DNA from: Candidatus Merdinaster equi | GTDB taxonomy: Bacteria; Bacillota; Clostridia; Lachnospirales; Lachnospiraceae | Assembly (NCBI GenBank): GCA_018064935.1 | Contig: JAGHUF010000055.1 | Location: 1-48,467, forward strand | Direction: 5' to 3' | Length of the DNA: 48,467 nt | Shown here: piece by piece, positions 31,219 through 40,188 of the stretch | How positions within the stretch are numbered: position 1 is the first letter of the stretch | How the letters are laid out: each line of letters starts with the position of its first letter | The notes under the pieces: model-generated | The model's database searches: none | The model's input: the letters and a program-made list of their open reading frames with translations, nothing else | What the model was told of the DNA's origin: nothing | Made by a program: the position numbers and the translations under genes

Positions 31219-31584
31219 ATGTCACACTATAATTTGCCACATTCACATGGTCAAAATATCGAGCATATATTGGACAAAATGCCTGCGGTTGCTGATTTTG
31301 CAGAGGTTTCAGAAACCTTTTCTCAACTTGGAGATGCTACCAGACTTAGGATATTATGGATTTTGTGCCATTGCGAAGAGTGCGTAAGTGATATCTCGGC
31401 AGCAATGGGGATGAGTGCACCAGCTGTATCGCATCATCTGAAACTGCTGAAAACAAGTGGACTTATTACATCCAGACGAGAAGGTAAGGAAGTGTATTAC
31501 AAGCTCGCCCAGAATGACAGAGCACAGATACTTCATCATGCGTTGGATAATATGTTTGCTGTTCAGTGCCCAGGTGAAGAATAG
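31219..31584 (+). CDS. ArsR-family metal-sensing repressor
   Basis: A 121-residue winged-helix repressor (two longer if the GTG at 31213 is used; GGGAG fits both). The HTH is MSAPAVSHHLKLLKTSGLI, followed by the wing SRREGKEVYYKL. Candidate metal ligands: a His-rich N-terminus (SHYNLPHSHG) and a cysteine cluster before the HTH, LCHCEECVSD, with Cys 50, 52 and 55 in the place of the CadC alpha-3 site. The alpha-5 zinc ligands of SmtB/CzrA do not align well (LAQNDRAQILHHALDN). It probably represses the HMA-ATPase operon upstream and releases on Zn, Cd or Pb binding. Confidence 0.92.
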   Translation: MSHYNLPHSHGQNIEHILDKMPAVADFAEVSETFSQLGDATRLRILWILCHCEECVSDISAAMGMSAPAVSHHLKLLKTSGLITSRREGKEVYYKLAQNDRAQILHHALDNMFAVQCPGEE

Positions 31585-31612
31585 ATAGAAGTACGCGGTT
31601 TATGGTGAGAAG

Positions 31613-32284
31613 ATGAAATTATACATAATTAGACATGGTGAGACAGATTGGAACAAGGAAAAGCGTTTGCAGGGGCAGAGCGATATTCCATTGAATGATT
31701 ATGGAAGAGAGCTGGCGCGAATTACAGGGAAGGCTCTTAAGGATGTTCATTTTGATTACGTGTTTTCAAGTCCTTTGTCAAGAGCCTATGAAACGGCCGA
31801 GCTCCTCACAGAGGGACGCGGAATTGAGATTAAGACTGATGAGCGAATAAAAGAGATATGTTTTGGCGAAGATGAGGGAATTCCTGCTTTTGAAAGAAGG
31901 GAGACGTTCCCGTTGTTTTTTGAGGATCCCGAGAATTATGAACCTGCAAAGGGCGGAGAAAGTTACGTCGAGTTATGTAAACGAACTCGGGATTTCATTG
32001 AAGAAGTCATAATTCCGCTGTCCAAGCAGCAGCCTAATGCAACAGTTCTGATTTCAGGGCACGGTGCAATGAACAGGTCGCTAATGATTTACCTCAAGCA
32101 TCAGGGGATTGGGCAGATGTGGGAAGGGATATTCCAGAAAAACTGCTGCGTAAACATTTTTGAGATAAACGGATATGATTTTAAGCTTCTCCAGGATGGA
32201 AAAATATACTATGAGGAGAAGGAAGATGCCATAAGCGGTAATGTCTATGTGATAGGCGATGCGATTCGAAATGGCGATAAATAG
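31613..32284 (+). CDS. Histidine phosphatase family protein
   Basis: A 223-residue protein of the phosphoglycerate-mutase-like branch: IIRHGETDWN at the N-terminus (phospho-acceptor His), SSPLSRAYETAELL, and SGHGAMNRSLMIY near the C-terminus. The family spans phosphoglycerate mutases, alpha-ribazole phosphatase and general phosphatases; no cobamide genes are close, so the substrate is open. ATG 31613 lies 28 bases after the ArsR gene and the ABC exporter starts 27 bases later, so these may be one transcript. Confidence 0.92.
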   Translation: MKLYIIRHGETDWNKEKRLQGQSDIPLNDYGRELARITGKALKDVHFDYVFSSPLSRAYETAELLTEGRGIEIKTDERIKEICFGEDEGIPAFERRETFPLFFEDPENYEPAKGGESYVELCKRTRDFIEEVIIPLSKQQPNATVLISGHGAMNRSLMIYLKHQGIGQMWEGIFQKNCCVNIFEINGYDFKLLQDGKIYYEEKEDAISGNVYVIGDAIRNGDK

Positions 32285-32311
32285 GAAATTGGAGGCAAAA
32301 AACAAAAGGCG

Positions 32312-34078
32312 ATGAAGACTATCAGAACTATAGGTAGACAGATCAAGGAGTACAAGAGTGCTTCAATAATCACACCTCTATTCATGATACTGGAAGTCAT
32401 TATGGAGATGATTATCCCCCTTGAGATGGCTTTTATTATTGATGAAGGAATCGAGGGAAATAATGGACAGGGAGACATGGGCAAGATATTGATCATGGGA
32501 GCAGTAATGATCGTATCTGCAGTTGTTTCTCTTGTTGCGGGTTTGATGGGAGCAAAGTTTGGGGCTAAGGCTTCATGTGGACTTGCCAAAAATCTCCGCA
32601 AAACCATGTTTGAAAAAATACAGAGTTATTCTTTTGCCAATATCGACAAATTCTCTTCTGCGGGACTTGTGACAAGACTTACAACAGATGTGACTAATAT
32701 ACAGAATGCCTTTCAGATGCTTCTTCGAATGGCTATGAGAGCGCCAATAAGTGTTATCACAGCGATGATAATGTCTTTTGCAATATCGCCAAAGCTTGCT
32801 TCGATATATTTGATTGCGGTAGCATTCCTGATTGTTGCACTTGGATTGATTATTGCATTTGCAATGAAGCATTTCCAGGCGGCATTTCCTAAATATGACG
32901 ATCTCAATGAGAGCGTTGAAGAGAATGTTTCCGCTATCAGAGTTGTGAAAGCTTATGTTCGTGAGGAGCATGAAAACCAGAAATTTAAGACTGCCAGCAA
33001 CAATATATATAAGATATTCAAAAAGGCTGAGAATATCGTGGCTTTCAACAATCCGGTCATGAATTTTACTGCCTTTGGGTCAATTCTTCTTATAAGCTGG
33101 TTTGGTGCCAAGCTTGTCGTTGGCGGAGAATTGCAGACTGGCGAGCTTATGAGTCTTATGACCTATTGTATGAACATTCTGATGAATCTGATGTTCCTGT
33201 CCTTTATTTTTGTAATGCTCACCATGTCGGCTGCCTCAGCAAGACGTATTGCTGAAGTAATAAATGAAGAAAGCTCGATTAAGAATCCTGAGGAACCTGT
33301 CATGAAGATGAAGGATGGAAGTATTAGCTTTAAGGATGTTTGTTTCGCTTACAGCAAGGATGCGAAGGAATACGTGCTTAAGGATGTAAATATCGAGATA
33401 AAATCTGGTGAAACAATTGGAATAATAGGTGGAACTGGTTCGGCTAAATCGTCGCTTGTTAATCTTATAAGCAGACTATATGACGTGTCAGAGGGAAGTC
33501 TTCTCGTAGGCGGTGTTGACGTGCGCAAGTATGATCTGGAAACACTCAGAAATCTTGTGGCTGTGGTTCTTCAGAAAAATGTGCTCTTCTCAGGAACTAT
33601 ACTCGACAACTTGAGATGGGGAAAAGAGGATGCAACACTCGAGGAATGCATGGAAGCATGCAGGCTTGCATGTGCGGACGAGTTTATAGAGAGGATGCCA
33701 GAAAGATACGACACATATATTGAACAGGGTGGAACTAATGTTTCAGGAGGACAGAAACAGAGATTATGTATCGCCAGAGCTCTGCTTAAGAGTCCTAAGA
33801 TATTGATTCTCGATGATTCCACAAGTGCCGTTGATACTGCGACAGATGCCAAGATAAGAAAAGGATTTGCTCAGGCAATTCCCGGCACGACCAAGCTTAT
33901 CATTGCACAGAGAATCTCGTCGGTTCAGGAGGCTGACAGAATTATCGTTATGGATGAGGGATGCGTCGTAGCCTTTGGTACACACGATGAATTAATGGAA
34001 ACATGTGATATTTATAAAGATGTATATGAATCCCAGAACTCCGGAAGTGGAGATTTCGATGAGAAGGGAGAAATGTAA
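32312..34078 (+). CDS. ABC exporter half-transporter, degenerate ATPase half
   Basis: A 588-residue type IV ABC exporter: six-helix membrane domain (about 15-315) and nucleotide-binding domain. Walker A GGTGSAKSS departs from GxxGxGK(S/T). Walker B ends LDDSTSAVD with Asp where the catalytic Glu should be, and the switch loop reads IIAQRISS with Gln for His; the signature NVSGGQKQR is canonical. This is the pattern of the regulatory half of heterodimeric exporters (TM287 or BmrC-like). The partner follows after 2 bases. Substrate unknown; such pairs often export drugs or peptides. GGAGG lies 18-22 bases upstream of ATG 32312. Confidence 0.94.
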   Translation: MKTIRTIGRQIKEYKSASIITPLFMILEVIMEMIIPLEMAFIIDEGIEGNNGQGDMGKILIMGAVMIVSAVVSLVAGLMGAKFGAKASCGLAKNLRKTMFEKIQSYSFANIDKFSSAGLVTRLTTDVTNIQNAFQMLLRMAMRAPISVITAMIMSFAISPKLASIYLIAVAFLIVALGLIIAFAMKHFQAAFPKYDDLNESVEENVSAIRVVKAYVREEHENQKFKTASNNIYKIFKKAENIVAFNNPVMNFTAFGSILLISWFGAKLVVGGELQTGELMSLMTYCMNILMNLMFLSFIFVMLTMSAASARRIAEVINEESSIKNPEEPVMKMKDGSISFKDVCFAYSKDAKEYVLKDVNIEIKSGETIGIIGGTGSAKSSLVNLISRLYDVSEGSLLVGGVDVRKYDLETLRNLVAVVLQKNVLFSGTILDNLRWGKEDATLEECMEACRLACADEFIERMPERYDTYIEQGGTNVSGGQKQRLCIARALLKSPKILILDDSTSAVDTATDAKIRKGFAQAIPGTTKLIIAQRISSVQEADRIIVMDEGCVVAFGTHDELMETCDIYKDVYESQNSGSGDFDEKGEM

Positions 34079-34080
34079 TC

Positions 34081-36018
34081 ATGGCAGAAGAAAAAGTAAG
34101 AGAGTTTAAAGGCGGTCCTGGAAGGGCAAGAGGTGGTCCTAGAGCCAAGGTTCAGAATCCCGGGAAAATAATGAAGCGTCTCTTTGGAATGATGATGAGA
34201 GACTATTGGTTTGCATGGGTTATGGTTGCGATATGTATTCTTCTGTCTGTTTTCTCAACTACGCAGGGAACAATGTTCATGCAGACTTTGATAGATGGAT
34301 ATATTGAGCCTCTTCTTAATGCAAATGAGCCTAATCCTGATTTTGGCCCACTTCTTCAGGCAATTATCAGGGTTGCAATATTCTACGCAATAGGAATAGT
34401 GGCTGCATTCGTACAGCAGAGAGTACTGGTCGTTGTAACGCAGGGAACAATGAGAAATATCAGAAATACCATGTTTGAGAAGATGGAGACACTTCCAATT
34501 AAGTATTTCGATACACATGCACATGGAGATATCATGTCAATGTATACTAATGATATTGACACACTCCGCATGATGATTAGCCAGAGTATCCCGCAAATAT
34601 TTAATTCTGTTATAACAATAGGCTTTGTAATCGTATACATGATTATACTTAGCTGGCCACTTACATTAGTCAGCCTGTTTATGGTATTTGTCATGATGAT
34701 TGTAACTGGTAAGGTTGCAGGTAAGAGTGCCAAGTTCTTCATTGAGCAGCAGAAGAATTTGGGACGTGTCAATGGAAATATTCAGGAGATGATGAGTGGT
34801 CAGAAGGTCGTAAAGGTGTTCTGCCATGAAGAGAAGGCTATTGAGAAATTCAATGAGCTGAATGATGAACTGTATAACAGTGCATACAATGCGAACCAGT
34901 TTGCAAATAGCATGGGACCTATCAATGCACAGCTTGGAAACCTGAGCTACGTTATCTGTACAATAGCTGGTGGATTGTTTGCGATTTATGGTGTCGCAGG
35001 ACTTACTCTAGGTAAGCTTGCTTCTTTCCTGACCTTCAACAGATCGTTCAACATGCCTATCAACCAGATTTCAATGCAGATAAACAGCTTTGTAGCAGCC
35101 CTTGCCGGAGCTGAGAGAATATTTGCACTGCTTGATGAACCATCTGAGGTGGATGATGGATACGTTGAACTCGTCAATGCAAAGACACTCCCTGATGGAA
35201 GTCTGGTGGAAGCAGATGAGCGTACAGGTATGTGGGCATGGAAGCATTTCCACAAGGCGGAGGGTACAACAACATATAAAAAGCTTGAAGGTGACGTCGT
35301 TTTCGATGGCGTTGACTTTGGATATACCGATGAAAAGATAGTTCTCCATGATGTTAAGCTGTTCGCTAAACCGGGACAGAAGATAGCTTTTGTTGGAGCT
35401 ACAGGTGCAGGTAAAACGACAATAACCAACCTGATAAACAGATTCTATGATATTCAGGATGGAAAAATCAGATATGATGGAATAAATGTAAATAAGATTA
35501 AGAAGGCCGATCTTAGACGGAGCCTTGGAATTGTACTTCAGGATACGCATTTGTTCACGGGAACTGTTATGGAAAACATACGTTATGGTAAGCTGGATGC
35601 GACTGATGAGGATGTTATCAAAGCAGCAAAACTTGTGAGTGCAGATGGTTTCATCCGCAGACTCCCTGAAGGTTATAATACAATGCTCACAGGAGATGGA
35701 GCTAATCTCTCGCAGGGACAGAGACAGCTTCTGGCTATTGCAAGAGCGGCTGTTGCAGATCCACCGGCGCTGATTCTTGACGAAGGTACAAGTTCTATTG
35801 ATACAAGAACTGAGAAGCTGGTTCAGCGAGGAATGGATGCGCTGATGGAAGGAAGAACTACTTTTGTCATTGCTCATAGACTTTCAACAGTTAAGAACTC
35901 AGATTGCATAATGGTTCTTGAACAGGGAAGAATAATTGAGCGTGGAACACACGACGAGCTCATTGCAATGAAGGGTAAGTATTATCAGCTGTACACAGGT
36001 AATCAGGTGACAGCTTAG
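34081..36018 (+). CDS. ABC exporter half-transporter, catalytic half
   Basis: A 645-residue partner of the preceding gene, starting 2 bases after its stop with AAGGGAG upstream. It has a basic N-terminal extension (GGPGRARGGPRAK), six membrane helices, a 60-residue insertion before the nucleotide-binding domain, canonical Walker A GATGAGKTT, Walker B LILDEGTSS with the catalytic Glu, and switch His in VIAHRLST. Its signature is NLSQGQRQ (Gln for the second Gly), which would face the degenerate Walker motifs of the partner. One consensus and one degenerate ATP site per heterodimer is thus predicted. Confidence 0.95.
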   Translation: MAEEKVREFKGGPGRARGGPRAKVQNPGKIMKRLFGMMMRDYWFAWVMVAICILLSVFSTTQGTMFMQTLIDGYIEPLLNANEPNPDFGPLLQAIIRVAIFYAIGIVAAFVQQRVLVVVTQGTMRNIRNTMFEKMETLPIKYFDTHAHGDIMSMYTNDIDTLRMMISQSIPQIFNSVITIGFVIVYMIILSWPLTLVSLFMVFVMMIVTGKVAGKSAKFFIEQQKNLGRVNGNIQEMMSGQKVVKVFCHEEKAIEKFNELNDELYNSAYNANQFANSMGPINAQLGNLSYVICTIAGGLFAIYGVAGLTLGKLASFLTFNRSFNMPINQISMQINSFVAALAGAERIFALLDEPSEVDDGYVELVNAKTLPDGSLVEADERTGMWAWKHFHKAEGTTTYKKLEGDVVFDGVDFGYTDEKIVLHDVKLFAKPGQKIAFVGATGAGKTTITNLINRFYDIQDGKIRYDGINVNKIKKADLRRSLGIVLQDTHLFTGTVMENIRYGKLDATDEDVIKAAKLVSADGFIRRLPEGYNTMLTGDGANLSQGQRQLLAIARAAVADPPALILDEGTSSIDTRTEKLVQRGMDALMEGRTTFVIAHRLSTVKNSDCIMVLEQGRIIERGTHDELIAMKGKYYQLYTGNQVTA

Positions 36019-36130
36019 TACATGAGATGTCGTGTTTTGCACTTGAATTGGAATATGTTGTGATGGAGTATGCGATGTGGTGCCGGTTAAACTGGGAAAT
36101 GCCACGCAGCATTGTGAAAAGGAAACAGAT

Positions 36131-36634
36131 ATGAACGATGAATTGACAGCTTCAGATATCGCCAAGATGGAGGCGGAAATTGAAGACAGAAAGCTTAATC
36201 AGCGCCCGAAGCTTATTGAAGCGGTGAAGGAGGCCAGAGCGCAGGGAGACCTGTCTGAGAATTTTGAGTATTATGCGGCCAAAAGAGAAAAAAACCGTAA
36301 CGAGAGCCGCATCAAGTACCTGGAGAAAATGGTACGAACAGCCAAGGTTGTATCAGATGACTCAGCAGATGATGAGGTTGGATTAAACAATGCGGTAACG
36401 GTATATTTCGAAGAGGATGATGAGGAAGAAACCTACAAGATAGTTACCACTATCAGAGAGGATTCGCTAAAGGGAATTATAAGCAAAGAATCACCTCTTG
36501 GAAGCGCACTCATGGGACATAAGGTTGGCGACAGGGTCAAAATTACAGTGAATGCAGATTATTCATATTATGTCGAGATTCGCGCCATAGATAAGTCTAT
36601 GGGCGATGAGGATGATCGAATAAGAGGTTTTTAG
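36131..36634 (+). CDS. greA: Transcription elongation factor GreA
   Basis: Rescues backtracked RNA polymerase by stimulating transcript cleavage. The 167-residue protein has the GreA coiled-coil hairpin with tip acid residues in ARAQGDLSENFEYYAAKREK and the C-terminal FKBP-like domain (ISKESPLGSALMGHKVGD). Start ATG 36131 (MNDELTASDI) follows GAAAAGGAAA; a GTG-started extension to 36077 is not supported by a ribosome binding site or family length. The C-terminus has a short extra tail (DKSMGDEDDRIRGF). More than one Gre-like factor is common in Clostridia. Confidence 0.93.
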   Translation: MNDELTASDIAKMEAEIEDRKLNQRPKLIEAVKEARAQGDLSENFEYYAAKREKNRNESRIKYLEKMVRTAKVVSDDSADDEVGLNNAVTVYFEEDDEEETYKIVTTIREDSLKGIISKESPLGSALMGHKVGDRVKITVNADYSYYVEIRAIDKSMGDEDDRIRGF

Positions 36635-36678
36635 CTTATTAAGAATATTTGGTATCGTAAATGAAACAGGAGATTGTT

Positions 36679-37527
36679 ATGTTTGGTGGTAAAAAGGGAA
36701 GAATAGCCAAAAGTATTCGCCTAATAGGAGTTGCAGCACTTGCCATGATGCTTGCAGGCTGTGGAACGGCAGCTAACAATGGTTCTTTTCACTTTCAGAA
36801 TGGCGGCAATAGTAACTCTGGCAGTGGTGATCGTCAGGGCGTATATCTGGTTTTTGATATAGGAAAAAGGCTAAATGGCGAGGATTCCACTGCTGATGAT
36901 ATGCAAAGAGAACTTGATATTCTGACGAAGAGGGCAGCGGAATATTCTACTGAGGCGGTAGTTTCACTGAATGTAAATAAGACAATCAGCATTGAAATTC
37001 CGGGATTTGAAGGCGACAGAGAAGAACTTGCGGATAATCTGTCTGCTCCTGGCGAACTCTTATTTGTGAAGGAATATGATGCTCAGGGACATAAAAACTT
37101 CGAATATGACTACAAGGAAACTGTTGACGAAGATGCAAGGGAAGAAATATACACGCTGGAGAAGTCAACAGATGAACTTATGAAGGGCGATAGTATAATT
37201 CTCACAGGCGCTGATGTTGTGAATGCTGAGATGACGATGACTGATGGCGGCTATGGAAAGTATTACTGTGTGAATTTGGAATTCAATGCTGAAGCATCAG
37301 AGAGGTTTGCCGAGCATACAGAGCTGGCCTCTAAAAATGGAGAGATGATTGCTATTGTAGTTGATGGTGCGATAGTGAGTGCTCCAAGGGTTAATTGCAG
37401 AATAGACAATGGAGTGGCACAGATTAGTGGGTTGGCGGATCGGAGTGAAGCTGAGTCGCTTGCAAGCAAGATTAGAATGGGAACTCTGCCAATAAGGATT
37501 ACGCTAAACAGAATTGAGGATTTGTAA
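36679..37527 (+). CDS. Lipoprotein resembling the SecD periplasmic head domain
   Basis: A 282-residue lipoprotein: signal peptide ending MMLAGC with Cys28. After a Ser/Gly/Asn linker the protein follows the P1 region of SecD: VYLVFDIGKRLNG, an early ferredoxin-like part (SIEIPGFEGDREELADNL), then LTGADVVNAEMTM, VNLEFNAEASERFAEHT, IAIVVDGAIVSAPRV, AQISGLADRSEAESLASKIR and GTLPIRI. In SecD these lines lead directly into the membrane domain, which is absent. I use ATG 36679, with AGGAG six bases upstream; the ATG at 36661 has none. Function outside SecDF is unknown. Confidence 0.85.
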   Translation: MFGGKKGRIAKSIRLIGVAALAMMLAGCGTAANNGSFHFQNGGNSNSGSGDRQGVYLVFDIGKRLNGEDSTADDMQRELDILTKRAAEYSTEAVVSLNVNKTISIEIPGFEGDREELADNLSAPGELLFVKEYDAQGHKNFEYDYKETVDEDAREEIYTLEKSTDELMKGDSIILTGADVVNAEMTMTDGGYGKYYCVNLEFNAEASERFAEHTELASKNGEMIAIVVDGAIVSAPRVNCRIDNGVAQISGLADRSEAESLASKIRMGTLPIRITLNRIEDL

Positions 37528-38772
37528 TTGGGACTTAAGAATATGAGAAAAGAACAATTTGTCGATGCAATTTCATACATGAAAGCTGTGATTACTATTG
37601 TTTTTTGCGCTTTTCTTCTCGTGGGACTTACTGCGTGCAAGGATATTGATGGAGATCTTGCAGACAAGAGAACTGTTGAGAAGAAGGTTGCGGAGATAGT
37701 TCCGGAAGCTTACGAGTATGTTTCCGTCCAGCATATCACTGATTCGCAGCCTAAAAAGGATGTATATACCTACAGATCGCTGGAGCGTGATTTGATATTT
37801 GAAGTGGTGAGTACACTCGCTCCAATTGGAATTGACGCTTCTACGATTGGTTATGAGGAACGCATAAATGTCAATTATGCTGATGCAGTTCACAATCTGT
37901 ACATGGATGAAGCCAAGAAGATACTAAGTGAGATTAAGACGCACAACAATGATTATTACTACGAGAGCTACGAGGAGCTTGAGCAGATTGCAAGAATCAT
38001 TGTAAGTATCGATGATATATATAAACAGGAAGAGGAATATAACACTAAGGAGTGGATGAGCAAGAATCCGCTCATGAATATCAGATTCCGTTACAGATTC
38101 ATTAATGATGCAGGAAATGAGTCTTATTATTCTGTTTTTGGTGAGAATATTGACGGCAGCCTAAATTACGAGGATGAATATGAGTACATCACGTACAGGC
38201 ATGTTCAGGCAGTAGCAGACGGACAGATTATTGATGCTTCGATACCAGAAGCTGAGATGGAGAGAGCTCATGTACTCGAACTTGGTAGCATTATTTGTGA
38301 CGGGGTTGATTTGTCACAAAAGGCGTATGAAGACGCAAATAGGAATGGACTGACAAACAATTCCGAGAATCTGTATCATTCGTATTATTACAAGCCCTGG
38401 GATACATATGTGGTAGCGCTGGATCTGGGACTTACATCAGATGAGTATGCGCCAAGATGGATGGAAGCTTTTAGTAACGCACTAGGATACAGATGCAAGG
38501 TAAAAGATAACCTCGGTCAGGTTGAACTTAAGGTAAATGGGACTGAGTGGGTGATACAGACAACCGAAGAAGGAAATGGACGCGTCTTCAATGTGGAATT
38601 CTATAAAGATGGTTCTGTGCAGGACATTCATTTTATAACTTCTCAGGAGGAGTCAAGCCCCGTGTGGGCTACGTATCTGGTATGCATATCTGTGGAAGAT
38701 TTTGCTGACATATTTGATGTGTTCTATACAGTCGATGAAGATGCAGGCAAGTTGATTATTACTTCTAAATGA
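37528..38772 (+). CDS. Unknown lipoprotein, 414 residues
   Basis: Starts with TTG at 37528, directly after the preceding stop, with GAGG eight bases upstream; ATG 37543 is the alternative. The signal peptide ends LVGLTAC (Cys37 from the TTG). The mature part is acidic and Tyr-rich (NNDYYYESYEELEQ, NYEDEYEYITYRH) with no motif I recognise; it looks like two related alpha/beta segments, the second near EDFADIFDVFYTVDEDAG. Adjacent to the SecD-like lipoprotein, with no gap, so the two are probably made together. The stop codon lies in the first copy of a 15-bp-period direct repeat. Confidence 0.85.
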   Translation: MGLKNMRKEQFVDAISYMKAVITIVFCAFLLVGLTACKDIDGDLADKRTVEKKVAEIVPEAYEYVSVQHITDSQPKKDVYTYRSLERDLIFEVVSTLAPIGIDASTIGYEERINVNYADAVHNLYMDEAKKILSEIKTHNNDYYYESYEELEQIARIIVSIDDIYKQEEEYNTKEWMSKNPLMNIRFRYRFINDAGNESYYSVFGENIDGSLNYEDEYEYITYRHVQAVADGQIIDASIPEAEMERAHVLELGSIICDGVDLSQKAYEDANRNGLTNNSENLYHSYYYKPWDTYVVALDLGLTSDEYAPRWMEAFSNALGYRCKVKDNLGQVELKVNGTEWVIQTTEEGNGRVFNVEFYKDGSVQDIHFITSQEESSPVWATYLVCISVEDFADIFDVFYTVDEDAGKLIITSK

Positions 38773-38793
38773 TAATTATCTAAATGATAATTA
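38765..38793 (+). repeat. Direct repeat over a stop codon
   Basis: CTAAATGATAATTA at 38765-38778 and again at 38780-38793 (period 15). The first copy contains the in-frame TGA stop of the upstream gene, so the duplication only lengthened the intergenic space. Confidence 0.85.
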
Positions 38794-38806
38794 CTAAAGG
38801 GGATTT

Positions 38807-40042
38807 ATGGTGAAAAACTCGAATAAGCTTATATTCAGTGTAATTGTATCGGTTCTGGCTCTGCTCAGCGGAATATCCCTTGGATCTGCCAAAGCTTACG
38901 CAAAAGGAAACATCGTAGATACAGCGGATGCTATATATACGTATGATGAGATGGTTACCGATATTGCACTGTTAACCAAGAATTACCCGGAGATGTGTTC
39001 CGGAGAGGTGATAGGACAATCTGTCGATGGACGAAACATATATGCTGTCACTGTGGGCCCAAAAGATGCTCCCGCGAGTATATTTGTTGAAAGTGGAACG
39101 CACGCCAGAGAATATATTAACTGCATGCTGACAATGTACCAGATAGAAGATTATTTGGGTCATCTTGATCAGGTATATATGGCTGGCAAGACATATCGGG
39201 AGATTTTAACTAATTGTAATCTGGTCTTTGTTCCTATGACTAATCCAGATGGGGTTACTATATCCCAGTTCGGCATTGATGCAATGAATACCCCCTCAGT
39301 AAGAGAGTTTCTTCATACTATTTCCAAGTCGAAGAATACTAGGAGCTGGAAATCGAATGCAAGAGGGGTTGACTTAAATAGGAATTACGGGTGTTATTTT
39401 GGCGCTGTCCAGACGTCGACAAGCCCATCCGATGCTGGCTTTGTAGGATACAAGGCGGATTCCGAACCGGAAGTAATTGCAATTGAGAAACTAATTAATT
39501 CCAAGGATAACTGGGTTGCAGCGGTGTGCTTCCATTCGGCAGAATCGGCGGTCTTCTATAATGTTGGAGATGCAGCCTCAAAGGAAGTGCTTGAGAAGAG
39601 CCTTAGCATGGCGAGGATGGCTGTTTCAATGAATGGCTATAACCTCTATATGGATTCGAGAGGTTATTCCCAGCCAAGAGGCCTTCTGTATCATTGGCTT
39701 TTGATCAATAAGAGCCTGCCAACTATCTTAATCGAGACCTGTAAGGGCCCCAGTCCGCAGGATTATGGCGAGTGGGCGGGACTTGTCAGGAAGAATGGCA
39801 ATATTCCAATTCAGTTTGCCTATGTTTATGGTGGTAATAGCCAGCTGAGAAAAGCCGTTGTCAATACAAGATGCTCAGTTTGGACGAGCGCGAATTCGAA
39901 GGATGCTTCGTGCAGGGTCAAATATCTTGAAGAGGGCTCAAAGGTTGAGATATTTGCCAGCAAGATTACTGGCGTGGATGGGAAAGAGTATTATCAAACG
40001 AAAAAAGGCAATTATATACTTGCAAAAGCAATCACTTTTTAG
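38807..40042 (+). CDS. Secreted M14-family zinc carboxypeptidase
   Basis: A 411-residue exported protein with an N-terminal signal peptide (about 1-33). Zinc ligands are visible: His99 and Glu102 in GTHAREYIN and His243 in CFHSAES; RGVDLNRNY supplies the substrate-binding Arg/Asn, and Glu310 in TILIETC is the catalytic base. Residues 335-411 form an SH3-like C-terminal domain (RCSVWTSANSKDASCRVKYL), a common cell-wall-binding module. It may trim peptides or peptidoglycan stem peptides outside the cell. ATG 38807 follows AAAGGGGA. Confidence 0.93.
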   Translation: MVKNSNKLIFSVIVSVLALLSGISLGSAKAYAKGNIVDTADAIYTYDEMVTDIALLTKNYPEMCSGEVIGQSVDGRNIYAVTVGPKDAPASIFVESGTHAREYINCMLTMYQIEDYLGHLDQVYMAGKTYREILTNCNLVFVPMTNPDGVTISQFGIDAMNTPSVREFLHTISKSKNTRSWKSNARGVDLNRNYGCYFGAVQTSTSPSDAGFVGYKADSEPEVIAIEKLINSKDNWVAAVCFHSAESAVFYNVGDAASKEVLEKSLSMARMAVSMNGYNLYMDSRGYSQPRGLLYHWLLINKSLPTILIETCKGPSPQDYGEWAGLVRKNGNIPIQFAYVYGGNSQLRKAVVNTRCSVWTSANSKDASCRVKYLEEGSKVEIFASKITGVDGKEYYQTKKGNYILAKAITF

Positions 40043-40074
40043 GTGTTTTGGTATATGCAAAAGTAATTTTTTTA

Positions 40075-40103
40075 TTGAAAAAAAGCAAAAATTGTAATAT
40101 TAT
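40075..40103 (+). promoter_or_regulatory. Sigma-A promoter of ilvE
   Basis: TTGAAA (40075-40080), 17 bases, TATTAT (40098-40103). Transcription start near 40110 leaves a leader of about 80 bases, too short for a T-box; no such structure is seen. Confidence 0.7.
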
Positions 40104-40188
40104 TACCCGATAGAAAAATAAGTTTCAGAGCTTGCACTTATGTCTGCTAAGGCTTGATAAATTCGAGTGTGGGCAAGGAGGAATAAAG

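Noticed and set aside
40104-40188. T-box or leader-peptide attenuator for ilvE
   Set aside because: No Leu/Ile/Val codon run and no terminator hairpin in the short leader.
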